Assembly: GCA_020638595.1 (NCBI GenBank)
Contig: JACKIG010000013.1
Location: 1-64,000, forward strand
Reading direction: 5' to 3'
From: Rhodospirillaceae bacterium
Lineage (GTDB): Bacteria > Pseudomonadota > Alphaproteobacteria > DSM-16000 > Inquilinaceae
DNA: 64,000 nucleotides
Positions within the stretch are counted from its first letter, which is position 1; each line of letters opens with the position of its first letter. The notes below the pieces were generated by a model. It worked only from the letters and a program-made list of their open reading frames with translations. It was not told the DNA's origin and did no database searches. The position numbers and the translations under genes are program-made. This document shows positions 32,665 to 44,393 of the stretch, in pieces.

Positions 32665-33675
32665 ATGGGGATGGTGGCCTTGGGCAAGACCTATGCGGTG
32701 CTCGGCGGGGGCGGGTCTTTCGGGCTGCACTGCGCGAAATACCTGCTCGACCACGCCGACCCGTATCGCGTGGTTGCCATCGGGCGCGACCCGCCGAAGC
32801 CGGAATGCTTCACCCTCAATGTCGGCAAGGGCGATCCGCGCTACGAATACCGGGCCTTCCATGTGTATTACGAGCAGGACCTGCTGCTGGACTACCTGGA
32901 CCGCACGCGCGCGCAGATCGTCATCAACTTCGCAGCGCAGAGCGAAGGGGCCGCTTCGTGGCGGCATTCCTGGCGCTATTTCGAAACGAACGCGGTCGCG
33001 CTCGCCAAGCTGGCGGAGGAGCTGAAGAAGCGCGACTACCTGGAGCGCTTCATCCACATCGGCACGTCCGAGGTCTACGGCTCGGTCGATCGCGCGGCGA
33101 CGGAGGACGACCCCGTCCGCCCGTCCAGCCCCTATGCCGCGTCGAAGGCGGCCTTCGACCTGCACCTGATCTCCGTCCACCGCTTCGGCGGCTTTCCCAT
33201 GAACATCCTGCGCCCATGCAATGTCTATGGCCCGGGCCAGCAGTTGCAGCGGCTGATCCCCAGGGCCATCGTCTGCGGCCTCACCCATCGCAAGCTGCCC
33301 CTGCATGGCGGCGGGCGGGCGGAGAAGTCGTACATCCACGTCCGCGACCTTGCCCGCGCCATCCTGATGGTGGCCGACGGCGGCCCCATGGGCACCGTCT
33401 ACAATGTGGGCACGCGCGAGACCGTGGCCGTGCGCCGCGTGGCGGAGCTGTGCGCGGAGGCGCTGGGCATCCCGTTCGACCAGCTGTGCGAAGTGACGGG
33501 CGAGCGCTTCGGCCAGGACTACCGCTCATGGATCGACAGCTCGGCCATCTACCGCGATCTTCGCTGGCAGCCGGAGATCGGTTGGGACGACGGCCTGGGC
33601 GAGATGGTGGCTTGGGGGCGCAGATACCTTGACGACCTGCGCGCGATTCCGCTGGATTTCCAGATGCGCGGATAG
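32665..33675 (+). CDS. NAD-dependent epimerase/dehydratase (sugar-nucleotide, extended SDR)
   Basis: A 336-residue Rossmann-fold protein. The nucleotide loop reads YAVLGGGGSFGLHCAKYLL, a variant of GxxGxxG. IVINFAAQSEG follows, then HIGTSEVYGSVDRAATEDDP with the catalytic serine/threonine position, and the YxxxK pair in SSPYAASKAAFDL. The substrate-binding part includes ILRPCNVYGPGQQLQRLIP and EKSYIHVRDLARAIL. This layout matches dTDP-glucose 4,6-dehydratase and GDP-mannose dehydratase relatives. The start at 32665 is backed by AAGGGGGAG. A CoA transferase gene follows on the same strand. Sugar substrate not determined. Confidence 0.85.
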   Translation: MGMVALGKTYAVLGGGGSFGLHCAKYLLDHADPYRVVAIGRDPPKPECFTLNVGKGDPRYEYRAFHVYYEQDLLLDYLDRTRAQIVINFAAQSEGAASWRHSWRYFETNAVALAKLAEELKKRDYLERFIHIGTSEVYGSVDRAATEDDPVRPSSPYAASKAAFDLHLISVHRFGGFPMNILRPCNVYGPGQQLQRLIPRAIVCGLTHRKLPLHGGGRAEKSYIHVRDLARAILMVADGGPMGTVYNVGTRETVAVRRVAELCAEALGIPFDQLCEVTGERFGQDYRSWIDSSAIYRDLRWQPEIGWDDGLGEMVAWGRRYLDDLRAIPLDFQMRG

Positions 33676-33751
33676 CCGGGCCGGCCGCCCCGATCGGGGC
33701 GGGGCACGCGGTACGGCAGCAGGGTATGGACGGGGACGAACCGGGGCGGCG

Positions 33752-34882
33752 ATGGCGGGCGATCTGGACGGAATTCTGGTGGTGGCGGTGGAGCAGGCGG
33801 TGGCCGCGCCCTATGCGTCCGGCCGGCTGGCCGATGCGGGGGCCCGCGTCATCAAGGTGGAGCGGCCGGAAGGCGACTTCGCCCGCGACTATGACCACAT
33901 GGTCAAGGGCCAGAGCGCCTATTTCGTCTGGCTGAATCGCGGCAAGCAGTCGGTGCGGCTGGACCTGAAGGACGCGGGCGATCTTGCGTTGCTGAAGCGG
34001 ATGATCGGGCGCGCCGATATCGTGCTGCAGAACCTGATCCCCGGTGCGGCGGAGCGGCTGGGCATCGGCAGTGCGGACCTCAGGCGCGCCGACCCCCGGC
34101 TGATCACCTGCGACATCAGCGGCTATGGCGAAACCGGGCCGATGCGCGACTACAAGGCCTATGACCTGCTGATCCAGGCGGAAAGCGGCCTGTCCGCCGT
34201 CACCGGCACCGCCGAGGAACCCGCGCGCATCGGCGTGTCCGTCTGCGACATCGCCGCCGGGATGACCGCGTTCCAGGCGATCCTGCAGGCCCTCTATGCC
34301 CGCGAGCGCACCGGCGAGGGCCGCGGCATCCAGGTGTCGCTGTTCCATGCCATGGCCGACTGGATGAACGTGCCCTACCTGCAGCATGTCTATGGCGGCA
34401 GGACCCCGGTCCGGTCGGGCCTGAACCACCCGTCGATCGCCCCCTATGGCGTCTATCGCTGCGGCGACGGGGCCGGAGTGCTGATTTCCATCCAGAACGA
34501 GCGCGAATGGCACCGCCTGTGTGCGGAGGTGCTGGGCCGGGCGGAGGTGGCGGCCGACCCGCGGTTCGTGACCAACGAAGACCGCGTCGCCAACCGACCG
34601 GCCCTGAATGCGGTGATTGCGTCGGTCTTCGGGGCCGAGCCGCGCGATCGCATCGTCGCCCGCCTGCTGGCCGCGAAGATCGCCTTCGGCAGGATGAGCA
34701 GCCTGGACGACCTGGCTGGCCACCCGCAGGCGCAGCTAATCACCGTCGCCACCTCCAACGGCGAGATCCGCATGCTGGCCCCCGGTGTTGCCGTCGTCGG
34801 CCGGCAGGACCGCTACCGTCCGGTCCCCGCCCTGGGCGCGGACGACGACGCGATCCGCGCGGAGTTCGCTCAGGCGCCGTAG
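33752..34882 (+). CDS. CaiB/BaiF family III CoA transferase
   Basis: A 376-residue enzyme that moves CoA between organic acids. The N-terminus LVVAVEQAVAAPYASGRLAD and GARVIKVERPEGDFARDYD is typical of the family. VWLNRGKQSVRLDLKD follows, and the catalytic aspartate lies in KAYDLLIQAESGLSAVTG, equivalent to the formyl-CoA transferase active site. The C-terminal domain has NHPSIAPYGVYRCGDG and GRMSSLDDLAGHPQ. The start is ATG 33752. The 3' end overlaps the convergent M48 protease gene by 13 bases. Substrates cannot be inferred; it may share a transcript with the epimerase gene. Confidence 0.87.
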   Translation: MAGDLDGILVVAVEQAVAAPYASGRLADAGARVIKVERPEGDFARDYDHMVKGQSAYFVWLNRGKQSVRLDLKDAGDLALLKRMIGRADIVLQNLIPGAAERLGIGSADLRRADPRLITCDISGYGETGPMRDYKAYDLLIQAESGLSAVTGTAEEPARIGVSVCDIAAGMTAFQAILQALYARERTGEGRGIQVSLFHAMADWMNVPYLQHVYGGRTPVRSGLNHPSIAPYGVYRCGDGAGVLISIQNEREWHRLCAEVLGRAEVAADPRFVTNEDRVANRPALNAVIASVFGAEPRDRIVARLLAAKIAFGRMSSLDDLAGHPQAQLITVATSNGEIRMLAPGVAVVGRQDRYRPVPALGADDDAIRAEFAQAP

Positions 34883-35718
34883 AGCCGCATCGCGTCGGGC
34901 ATCATCTGTTCCAGCTGCGCGATGCGGTTGCCCGGCGCCGGATGGGTGGAGGCGAATTCCGGCGGCTGGGGCGACCCCGACTGGTCCATCTTGTGCCAGA
35001 AGGACAGGGCGGCCCGCGGGTCGTAGCCGGCCTGTGCCATCAGCATCAGGCCGCGGCGGTCGGCCTCCAGCTCCTGCTCGCGCGAATAGGGCAGCAGCAG
35101 GCCCACCTGTGCGCCCAGTCCAAGGACGGCGGCGATCTGCTGCGCGCTTTCCGGGTTGCCGCCGCTCAGCGTCTGGCCGATCAGCGAGATGCCCGCGCCC
35201 GTCGCCTCGGCCGTGGCGACCCGTTCGGCCGGGTGGTTTTCCAGCACATGCGCCACCTCGTGGCCGAGAACTGTGGCCAGCTCGGCATCGTCGGGCGCAT
35301 AGGCGAAGATGCCTTCATAGGCCCCGATGTAGTTTCCGGGCAGCGCGAAGGCATTGGCCTCCTCGCCGACGAACACCGCCATCTGCCACTGGCCGGGGTT
35401 GCCGCCGGCTGCCGTGATCACGCGGCTGCCGACGCGTTGCAGGCGCGACTGCTTGGTGCCGTCGCGCGACAGCTGTTCCGTCCGGTGCAGCTCGGCCCAC
35501 AGCTGGCTGCCCATGTCGGCCGCAACATCGGGGGGAACCAGAAGCGGTGCGGCCGCTTCGCCGAAGGCGCCGATGCCGCCGCCGCCGCCGAATCCGCCCT
35601 GCGCACACCCGGCGACACCCACGGCCGCCGCCGCGGCGCCGGCACCGCGCAGCAGCGACCGCCGTCCCAGCGCCGATCCGCGCTGACCGGTGCCGTGCGG
35701 CACACCACAGATACACAT
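34870..35718 (-). CDS. M48 family metalloprotease, Tat-type lipoprotein
   Basis: A 282-residue zinc protease. The N-terminus carries a twin-arginine-like signal (GRRSLLRGAGAAAAAVG) ending in a lipobox VAGC with lipidated C38, so it is probably anchored in the periplasm. The zinc site is LGHEVAHVLENH (H153, E154, H157), with the third ligand in REQELEADRRGLMLM. The C-terminal FWHKMDQSGS and ASTHPAPGNRIAQLE complete the BepA/LoiP-like pattern. Family members degrade misfolded outer-membrane proteins. A GAGGAGG site before ATG 35718 sets the start. Confidence 0.88.
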   Translation of the reverse strand: MCICGVPHGTGQRGSALGRRSLLRGAGAAAAAVGVAGCAQGGFGGGGGIGAFGEAAAPLLVPPDVAADMGSQLWAELHRTEQLSRDGTKQSRLQRVGSRVITAAGGNPGQWQMAVFVGEEANAFALPGNYIGAYEGIFAYAPDDAELATVLGHEVAHVLENHPAERVATAEATGAGISLIGQTLSGGNPESAQQIAAVLGLGAQVGLLLPYSREQELEADRRGLMLMAQAGYDPRAALSFWHKMDQSGSPQPPEFASTHPAPGNRIAQLEQMMPDAMRLYGA

Positions 35719-35826
35719 GGCAATCCTCCTCGGCCCAGCCGACTGCCGACCGGATAGCGTGCAGCGGCGGCAATAAAATGGCACGGCACGCCGAGTGGTT
35801 CCGACCCCCGCCGGCCGGCGGCAGCC

Positions 35827-36363
35827 TCAGCCCGCGGCGAGCAGCGCGCACGCCTCGGGCGGCGGGTCCAGCGACAGCGCCGTCAGCGACGGCACGAACC
35901 GGAACGATGCCGCACCGTATCTCTCGCGCGCAAATGTCACCTCGGCGGCATAGGACAATGCGGAGCATTCCCGCGGAACCGGGCCCCCGTCCGCGGCCTC
36001 GGTTCCGTCCCGCAAGGGAAACACGGTGATCCCGCCGGCAACGGCGATCGCCGTCGGGTCATCGGGGGCGGGTACGGCCTCGCATTCGACGGTGACGATG
36101 ACGCGCTGGTCCTGCACGGTGGTCCCGCGGGTCAGGAAGACGTCGATGTAGTGGGGATCGCTCAGGTTGAGCCGATCGGCCAGGACCGGATGGACGACGC
36201 GCGCGGCCGAGCGGCACCATTCATCCTCCTCGGGAACGGTGGCGGCCATGCGATCGGCGCTTTGCATGAAAGCCCGCACCATCATCCCGACACCGAAGGC
36301 GATAACGACCGCAACAGCGACGATGGCGATCACCTTTTCCTGTCTGCTGTACTGCTTGGCCAT
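35827..36363 (-). CDS. Hypothetical membrane-anchored protein, 178 aa
   Basis: One N-terminal membrane helix (KVIAIVAVAVVIAFGVGMMV) follows a short positively charged cytoplasmic tail (MAKQYSRQEK), so the rest should be periplasmic. The periplasmic part has three or four cysteines (EDEWCRSAARV, VTVECEAVPA, PRECSALSY, EACALL), possibly disulfide-bonded. I do not recognise a family. A run of G residues before ATG 36363 serves as ribosome site. It lies between the protease and the dehydrogenase on the same strand, but its spacing suggests independent expression. Confidence 0.65.
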   Translation of the reverse strand: MAKQYSRQEKVIAIVAVAVVIAFGVGMMVRAFMQSADRMAATVPEEDEWCRSAARVVHPVLADRLNLSDPHYIDVFLTRGTTVQDQRVIVTVECEAVPAPDDPTAIAVAGGITVFPLRDGTEAADGGPVPRECSALSYAAEVTFARERYGAASFRFVPSLTALSLDPPPEACALLAAG

Positions 36364-36464
36364 ATCCCCCCCGTTCCGAAGGCAGGCTGGCACACCGCCG
36401 GCGCAATGCCAAGCCGCCCGCCGGCCCGGCGGGCGCAGACAGGCCCCGCACGGGTCGCCGGAGG

Positions 36465-38879
36465 TCAGCCGCGCATGCGGCGGGCCTCGGGATCGAACAG
36501 CGGCCGGGTCACGACGGTCGCCGGTCGCCTGTCGCCCAGGATCTCGATCGTCAGCGGGGCGTCCGGGACGGCAAGGTCGGCCGGCACATACCCCAGCGCG
36601 ATGGAGCGGCCCACGAAATGCGCATAGCCGCCCGACGTCACCCAGCCGACGACGCTGTCGCCGCTCCAGATCGGTTCGTCGCCCATCACGTCGACGCCGG
36701 CATCGTCCACCGTCATCGTGACCAGCCGCCGCTGCGGGCCCTGGTCGCGGTCCTTCAATGCGGCGTCGCGGCCGATGAAGTCACCCTTGGCGAAGTCGAC
36801 GAAGCGGGTCAGGCCGGCCTCGGCGGGGCCGTAGATGGGGCGGTACTCGCGCGCCCAGGTGCCGAACCCCTTTTCCAGCCGAAGCGAGTTGAGCGCGCGG
36901 CCCCCGAACAGCTTGAGGCCGAGATCCGCCCCCGCGGCGCGCAGCGTGTTGTAGAGGGCAAGCAGGTAGTCGTTGCGCACCCAGATCTCGTATCCCAGGT
37001 CGCCGGTGAAGCTGATGCGGCCGACCTTGGCGGGGATCAGCCCGACCTCCATCTCCCGGAACGTGAGGAACGGGAAGGCCTCGTTCGACATGTCCTCCGC
37101 CGTCACGCGCTGCAACAGCGTGCGGGCCTGCGGGCCGGCGATGGACAGCCCGTAAAGGTCCGTGCCGAGGGAACACAGCGTCACGCCCTCATCGGCCATG
37201 TGGTCGGCGAACCACCGCAGGTGATAGTCCTCCGCAACGCCGGACCCGAACAGGAAGAACCGCTCGGGATCCGCCTGGGCCAGGGTGAAATCGCCGATCA
37301 GCCGGCCGCGGGGGTTGAGCATCGGCGACAGCACGATGCGTCCCTGCCTGGGCGGGCTGTTGGCCAGCACGCGGGCCAGCCACGCTTCCGCGCCCGGTCC
37401 GGTAATCTCGTACTTGGCGAAGTTGGAGATCTCGATCATCCCCACCGCCTCGCGCACGCCGCGGCATTCCTCGCCCACCGGCCCGTGGGCGTTGGACCGC
37501 TTGAAGGTCACGGTCTCCACCGGCTCCATGCCCTCCGGCGCGAACCAGAGGGCGTGCTCCAGCCCCCAGCTGTCGCCGAAGACCGCCCGTTCGCCCTTCA
37601 GCCGGTCGTACAGCGGCGTCGTGCGCAGGGGCCGGCCGGCCGGCAGTTCCTCGTTCGGGAAGCGGATCTGGAAGCGGCGGCCATAGTTCTCGCGCACCTT
37701 GGCGTTGGTATAGGCAAGCCCGGCCCAGCTGCCGTAGCGGCTGGCATCCATCGCCCAGACGTCGAAGCCAGGGTCGCCGTCCGTCATCCAGTTGGCCAGC
37801 GCCAGGCCGACGCCGCCGCCCTGGCTGAACCCGGCCATCACCCCGCAGGCCAGCCAATAGCCGGGCAGGCCGCGGACCGGCCCGATCAGCGGGTTGCCGT
37901 CGGGCGCGAAGGTGAACGGGCCGTTGACGATCTGCTTGATGCCCGCCCGTTCGATCGGCGGGAAATGCGCGAACCCGACCTCCAGGTTGTGGGCGATGCG
38001 GTCCAGGTCGGGGGGCAGCAGCGCGCGGCTGAACTCCCACGGGGCCGAGCGCGGCGACCAGGGCACGCCCGCCTTCTCGTAGGTGCCCAGCAGCATGCCC
38101 TTGCGCTCCTGGCGCATGTAGGTCTCGCCTTCGAAATCGATGGCGTGGATCAGTTCGCCGTCGCGCTCCACCAGCTCCGGCAGGTCCTCGGTGATCAGGT
38201 ACATGTGTTCCATGGCCAGCACCGGCAGCTCCAGCCCGACCATGCGGCCGAGCTCGCGCGCCCAAAGGCCGCCGGCATTGACCACGTGCTCGGCCTGGAT
38301 GGTGCCGGCGTCGGTGACGATGTCCCAGCCGCCCTGCGGGCGCGGCGTCACGTCGGTAACGCGGGTCTGGCGGTAGACCTCCGCCCCCAGTTGACGCGCG
38401 GCCTTGGCATAGGCGTGCGTGACGCCATAGGGGTCCACATGGCCTTCCATCGGGTCGAACAGCGCGCCGATGAAATGGCGCTTGTCCATCAGCGGAAACC
38501 TGCGGGCGGCCTCGTCGATGGAGATCAGCTCGGTCTGCATGCCGAGATAGCGGCCCTTGGCATGCATGGCGCGCAGATAGTCCATGCGCTCTGGCGTGCC
38601 GGCCAGCATCACGCCGCCCGTCAGGTGGATGCCGCACGACTGGCCGGAGATCGCCTCGATCTCCTTGTAGAGGTTGATCGTGTAGCTTTGCAGCTTGGCG
38701 ACGTTGGGATCGCTGTTGAGCGTGTGCATGCCCCCGGCGGCGTGCCAGGTCGACCCGCAGGTCAGCTCGTCCTTCTCGATCAGGACCGCGTCCGTCCAGC
38801 CCGCCTTGGCCAGATGGTAGAGGACGCTGCATCCGACGACACCGCCACCGATCACGGCGACCCGTACGGGCGACTTCAT
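36465..38879 (-). CDS. Dimethylglycine/sarcosine dehydrogenase-like FAD and folate enzyme
   Basis: An 804-residue enzyme that oxidatively N-demethylates dimethylglycine or sarcosine. The N-terminal FAD domain has VAVIGGGVVGCSVLYHLAKA, and TCGSTWHAAGG, where H46 sits at the position used for covalent flavin in this family. A middle FAO_M-like segment follows. The C-terminal half is glycine cleavage T-like for tetrahydrofolate binding (EISNFAKYEITGPGAEAWL, FTGDLGYEIWVRNDYLL, LRLEKGFGTWAREYRP). The length is normal, about 810. Start ATG 38879 is favoured over 38888 by the spacing of a GGGAG. It would act downstream of a betaine methyltransferase. Which substrate it prefers is not resolved. Confidence 0.85.
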   Translation of the reverse strand: MKSPVRVAVIGGGVVGCSVLYHLAKAGWTDAVLIEKDELTCGSTWHAAGGMHTLNSDPNVAKLQSYTINLYKEIEAISGQSCGIHLTGGVMLAGTPERMDYLRAMHAKGRYLGMQTELISIDEAARRFPLMDKRHFIGALFDPMEGHVDPYGVTHAYAKAARQLGAEVYRQTRVTDVTPRPQGGWDIVTDAGTIQAEHVVNAGGLWARELGRMVGLELPVLAMEHMYLITEDLPELVERDGELIHAIDFEGETYMRQERKGMLLGTYEKAGVPWSPRSAPWEFSRALLPPDLDRIAHNLEVGFAHFPPIERAGIKQIVNGPFTFAPDGNPLIGPVRGLPGYWLACGVMAGFSQGGGVGLALANWMTDGDPGFDVWAMDASRYGSWAGLAYTNAKVRENYGRRFQIRFPNEELPAGRPLRTTPLYDRLKGERAVFGDSWGLEHALWFAPEGMEPVETVTFKRSNAHGPVGEECRGVREAVGMIEISNFAKYEITGPGAEAWLARVLANSPPRQGRIVLSPMLNPRGRLIGDFTLAQADPERFFLFGSGVAEDYHLRWFADHMADEGVTLCSLGTDLYGLSIAGPQARTLLQRVTAEDMSNEAFPFLTFREMEVGLIPAKVGRISFTGDLGYEIWVRNDYLLALYNTLRAAGADLGLKLFGGRALNSLRLEKGFGTWAREYRPIYGPAEAGLTRFVDFAKGDFIGRDAALKDRDQGPQRRLVTMTVDDAGVDVMGDEPIWSGDSVVGWVTSGGYAHFVGRSIALGYVPADLAVPDAPLTIEILGDRRPATVVTRPLFDPEARRMRG

Positions 38880-39091
38880 TGCGCGCATGCTCCCACGTTG
38901 TGGATGGCCGGACCCCTGGGTCCGGCATCCGTGTTCACCGAAGCACACCGGGGCAGGTGCCGTGTGCTCCGTGTCCGACCGATTTGGTGCCTGCGGCGAC
39001 ACCCTGTCGGCCGATGGCCGGCGATCGGCTGCACGATCGCTGTGCCAACGACTATCAATTGATCACATGACTCGACAGTTTCATAACTATC

Positions 39092-39098
39092 AAGGAGG
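39092..39098 (+). promoter_or_regulatory. Strong Shine-Dalgarno AAGGAGG of uncertain use
   Basis: The best ribosome binding sequence nearby, but the adjacent TTG (39099) is too close and the next in-frame start, GTG 39120, is 21 bases away. It therefore does not settle the hybrid kinase start. Confidence 0.35.
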
Positions 39099-39119
39099 TT
39101 GGGATCCCAGGTAGGTGCC

Positions 39120-42602
<3,483 letters not shown>

Positions 42603-42690
42603 CTGCCGGCGGTGTCGCTGGCGGCATTGCCGACCGGTCCCGTGCAATTCGCCGGTTGACACCACCTTGTTAGGGGGCGAATGATATTTC

Positions 42691-43251
42691 ATGTTCCTGT
42701 TGCGCGATCTTGCGGCTGCCGCGGCCGTTGAACGGTCGGAAAAGGCCTTCGGTCCCATCGATGCCGATGCCGTCCTCCTGTTCCTGACGGTGCTGAAGGC
42801 CGGGTCCGATCTGCTCAACGCCCTCGACGACTTCCTCGCCGCCTATGGCCTGCGCCATGGCCGCTGGATGACGCTGGTTCTGCTGTTGCGCCAGCCCGGG
42901 CAGACGGCCAAGCCGTCGGACCTGGCCGAAAGCCAGGGCGTGGCACGGGCGACGATGACCGGCTTGCTGGAAGGGCTGGAAAAGGACGAATTGATCGAAC
43001 GGCTGCCGGACCCGTCGGATGGCCGCGGCCAGCTGGTCAGGCTGACCGGCAAGGGGCGGGCGACGCTGATGTCGGTCATGCCGGCCTATTATGCGCGGGT
43101 CAAGCGGCTGCTGGACGGCGTCAAGCCCAAGCGCATCGCGCGGACGACGGAACTGCTGGCGCTGATGCAGGACCGGACCGACAGGCTTTCGGGCGAACAG
43201 CCCGCACCGGACGCCACGGGCAAGAAGCGGGGCAAGAAATCAGGCCGCTGA
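42691..43251 (+). CDS. MarR family transcriptional regulator
   Basis: A 186-residue DNA-binding protein. The dimerisation helices are at the N-terminus (LLFLTVLKAGSDLLNALDDF). The winged helix-turn-helix is KPSDLAESQGVARATMTGLL with the wing ELIERLPDPSDGRGQLVRLT. The C-terminus is lysine-rich (TGKKRGKKSGR). A GGGGG lies 12 bases before the ATG. It is convergent with the injection-system operon and separated from it by a stem-loop. Control of that operon is possible but unsupported, and its target and effector are unknown. Confidence 0.87.
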   Translation: MFLLRDLAAAAAVERSEKAFGPIDADAVLLFLTVLKAGSDLLNALDDFLAAYGLRHGRWMTLVLLLRQPGQTAKPSDLAESQGVARATMTGLLEGLEKDELIERLPDPSDGRGQLVRLTGKGRATLMSVMPAYYARVKRLLDGVKPKRIARTTELLALMQDRTDRLSGEQPAPDATGKKRGKKSGR

Positions 43252-43253
43252 CC

Positions 43254-43279
43254 GGATCGCCGTCCGTCGCCGGCGATCC
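43254..43279. terminator. Stem-loop between convergent genes
   Basis: GGATCGCC and GGCGATCC form a perfect 8-bp stem with a 10-base loop, three bases after the MarR stop and 12 before the propeller gene's end. It could stop transcription from both sides. There is no U tract on either strand. Confidence 0.45.
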
Positions 43280-43291
43280 ATCCGTCCTGCT

Positions 43292-44389
43292 CTACGCGGG
43301 CCGCAGCGCGAACAGGCACCCCCCCGCGGTCAGCACCACCAGGGTGCCGCCAAGGGCGGTCATTCCGGTGATCCTGTCCGGGGCGTCCCAGATCGGTGCC
43401 GGCCGGGCGCCTGCGGCGATGGCCGCCAGGTGGACGCGGCCGTTCATGTCGGCGAAGACGACATGCCCGTCGCCGGCCGGAAGGCAGCGCCAGCCATGGG
43501 CCCGCATCGGCCCGTGGACGCCGGGGGCGAACGCGGCCTGCTGTTCCACGCGACCGGTCCGCAGGTCGACGACCGCGATGGCGATGCCCGTGCAGACAAC
43601 CAGCCGGCCGAGCCCGTCGACGATGCCGACCGGCTGGCTTGCCGACGCCAGGGCCGCCCACGCCGATGCCTGGCCGTCGCCTGCGGCGATGCCGACCAGG
43701 CCGCCGTCGCTGCCGCGGCACCAGACATGGCCGTGACACGAGGCGAACAGGTCATCGATGGGATGCGATGTCGTATGGCGCCAAACGATATTTCCGCTTG
43801 CGGCCTCCAGGCAGAGGACGGCGCGCCCGTCCGCTTCGACGGCGAACACGACCCCCGGCCCGGGCAGAAGGCTGCGCAGGCGTCCGCTGCGCTGCCACAG
43901 CCGGCGGCCGGCCGTCGGGTCGACGACGGCCAGCGACCAGCCGTCGTCCCCAGCCGCCGCGTCCGGACGGGTCGCGGCGGGGGCGCGCAGGACGGCGACC
44001 CTGCCGTCGTCCAGGCCGATCGGGTCCAGGGCGGTGCCGCTGCACTGCATGTCCAGCCGGGGCCCCGTCACGCCGTCCGGCTGCCATCGGCGGATGCCGC
44101 CCCCACCGTCGACGGCGACAGCCGTGCCGCCGAGGCCGGGATAGAGCTGCAGCAGCGGTTCGGACGCCAGGGGTGACGGGCAAGGCGGCGGCGCGTCGAC
44201 GGTGATTTCGGCCACGCCGACCGTCGGCACCGTCAGGAACAGGCGGCAGCCATGGGATCTGAGCCGGGCCGCCGCGCCGGCCCCGGGGATGTCCGTGCGC
44301 CAGGCGACGACCCAGGGCGCCCCGACCGCCGGCAGGCCGGCCGGCACCGGACCCCAATCCAGCCGGTCGGGGTTTCGGGCGATCAACAC
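43292..44389 (-). CDS. PQQ-like beta-propeller protein, last gene of the injection-like operon
   Basis: A 365-residue protein with no signal peptide. Repeated WD/PQQ-type strands recur about every 40 residues, for example RLWQRSGRLRSLLPGPGVVF, CLEAASGNIVWRHTTSHPI, HVWCRGSDGGLVGIAAGDGQ, VVDLRTGRVEQQAAFAPG and HVVFADMNGRVHLAAIAAG, as expected for a six- to eight-bladed propeller. The start is GTG 44389, with GGAGGAG lying in the tail of the upstream DUF4157 gene four bases away, so the two are coupled. Propellers in such loci could be assembly or immunity factors, but nothing in the sequence decides this. Confidence 0.72.
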   Translation of the reverse strand: MLIARNPDRLDWGPVPAGLPAVGAPWVVAWRTDIPGAGAAARLRSHGCRLFLTVPTVGVAEITVDAPPPCPSPLASEPLLQLYPGLGGTAVAVDGGGGIRRWQPDGVTGPRLDMQCSGTALDPIGLDDGRVAVLRAPAATRPDAAAGDDGWSLAVVDPTAGRRLWQRSGRLRSLLPGPGVVFAVEADGRAVLCLEAASGNIVWRHTTSHPIDDLFASCHGHVWCRGSDGGLVGIAAGDGQASAWAALASASQPVGIVDGLGRLVVCTGIAIAVVDLRTGRVEQQAAFAPGVHGPMRAHGWRCLPAGDGHVVFADMNGRVHLAAIAAGARPAPIWDAPDRITGMTALGGTLVVLTAGGCLFALRPA

Positions 44390-44393
44390 TGTC

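Noticed and set aside
42656..42687. TTGACA plus TGATAT as a sigma-70 promoter for the MarR gene
   Set aside because: The spacing is 20 bases and the -10 would lie only a few bases before the ATG, on top of the ribosome site.
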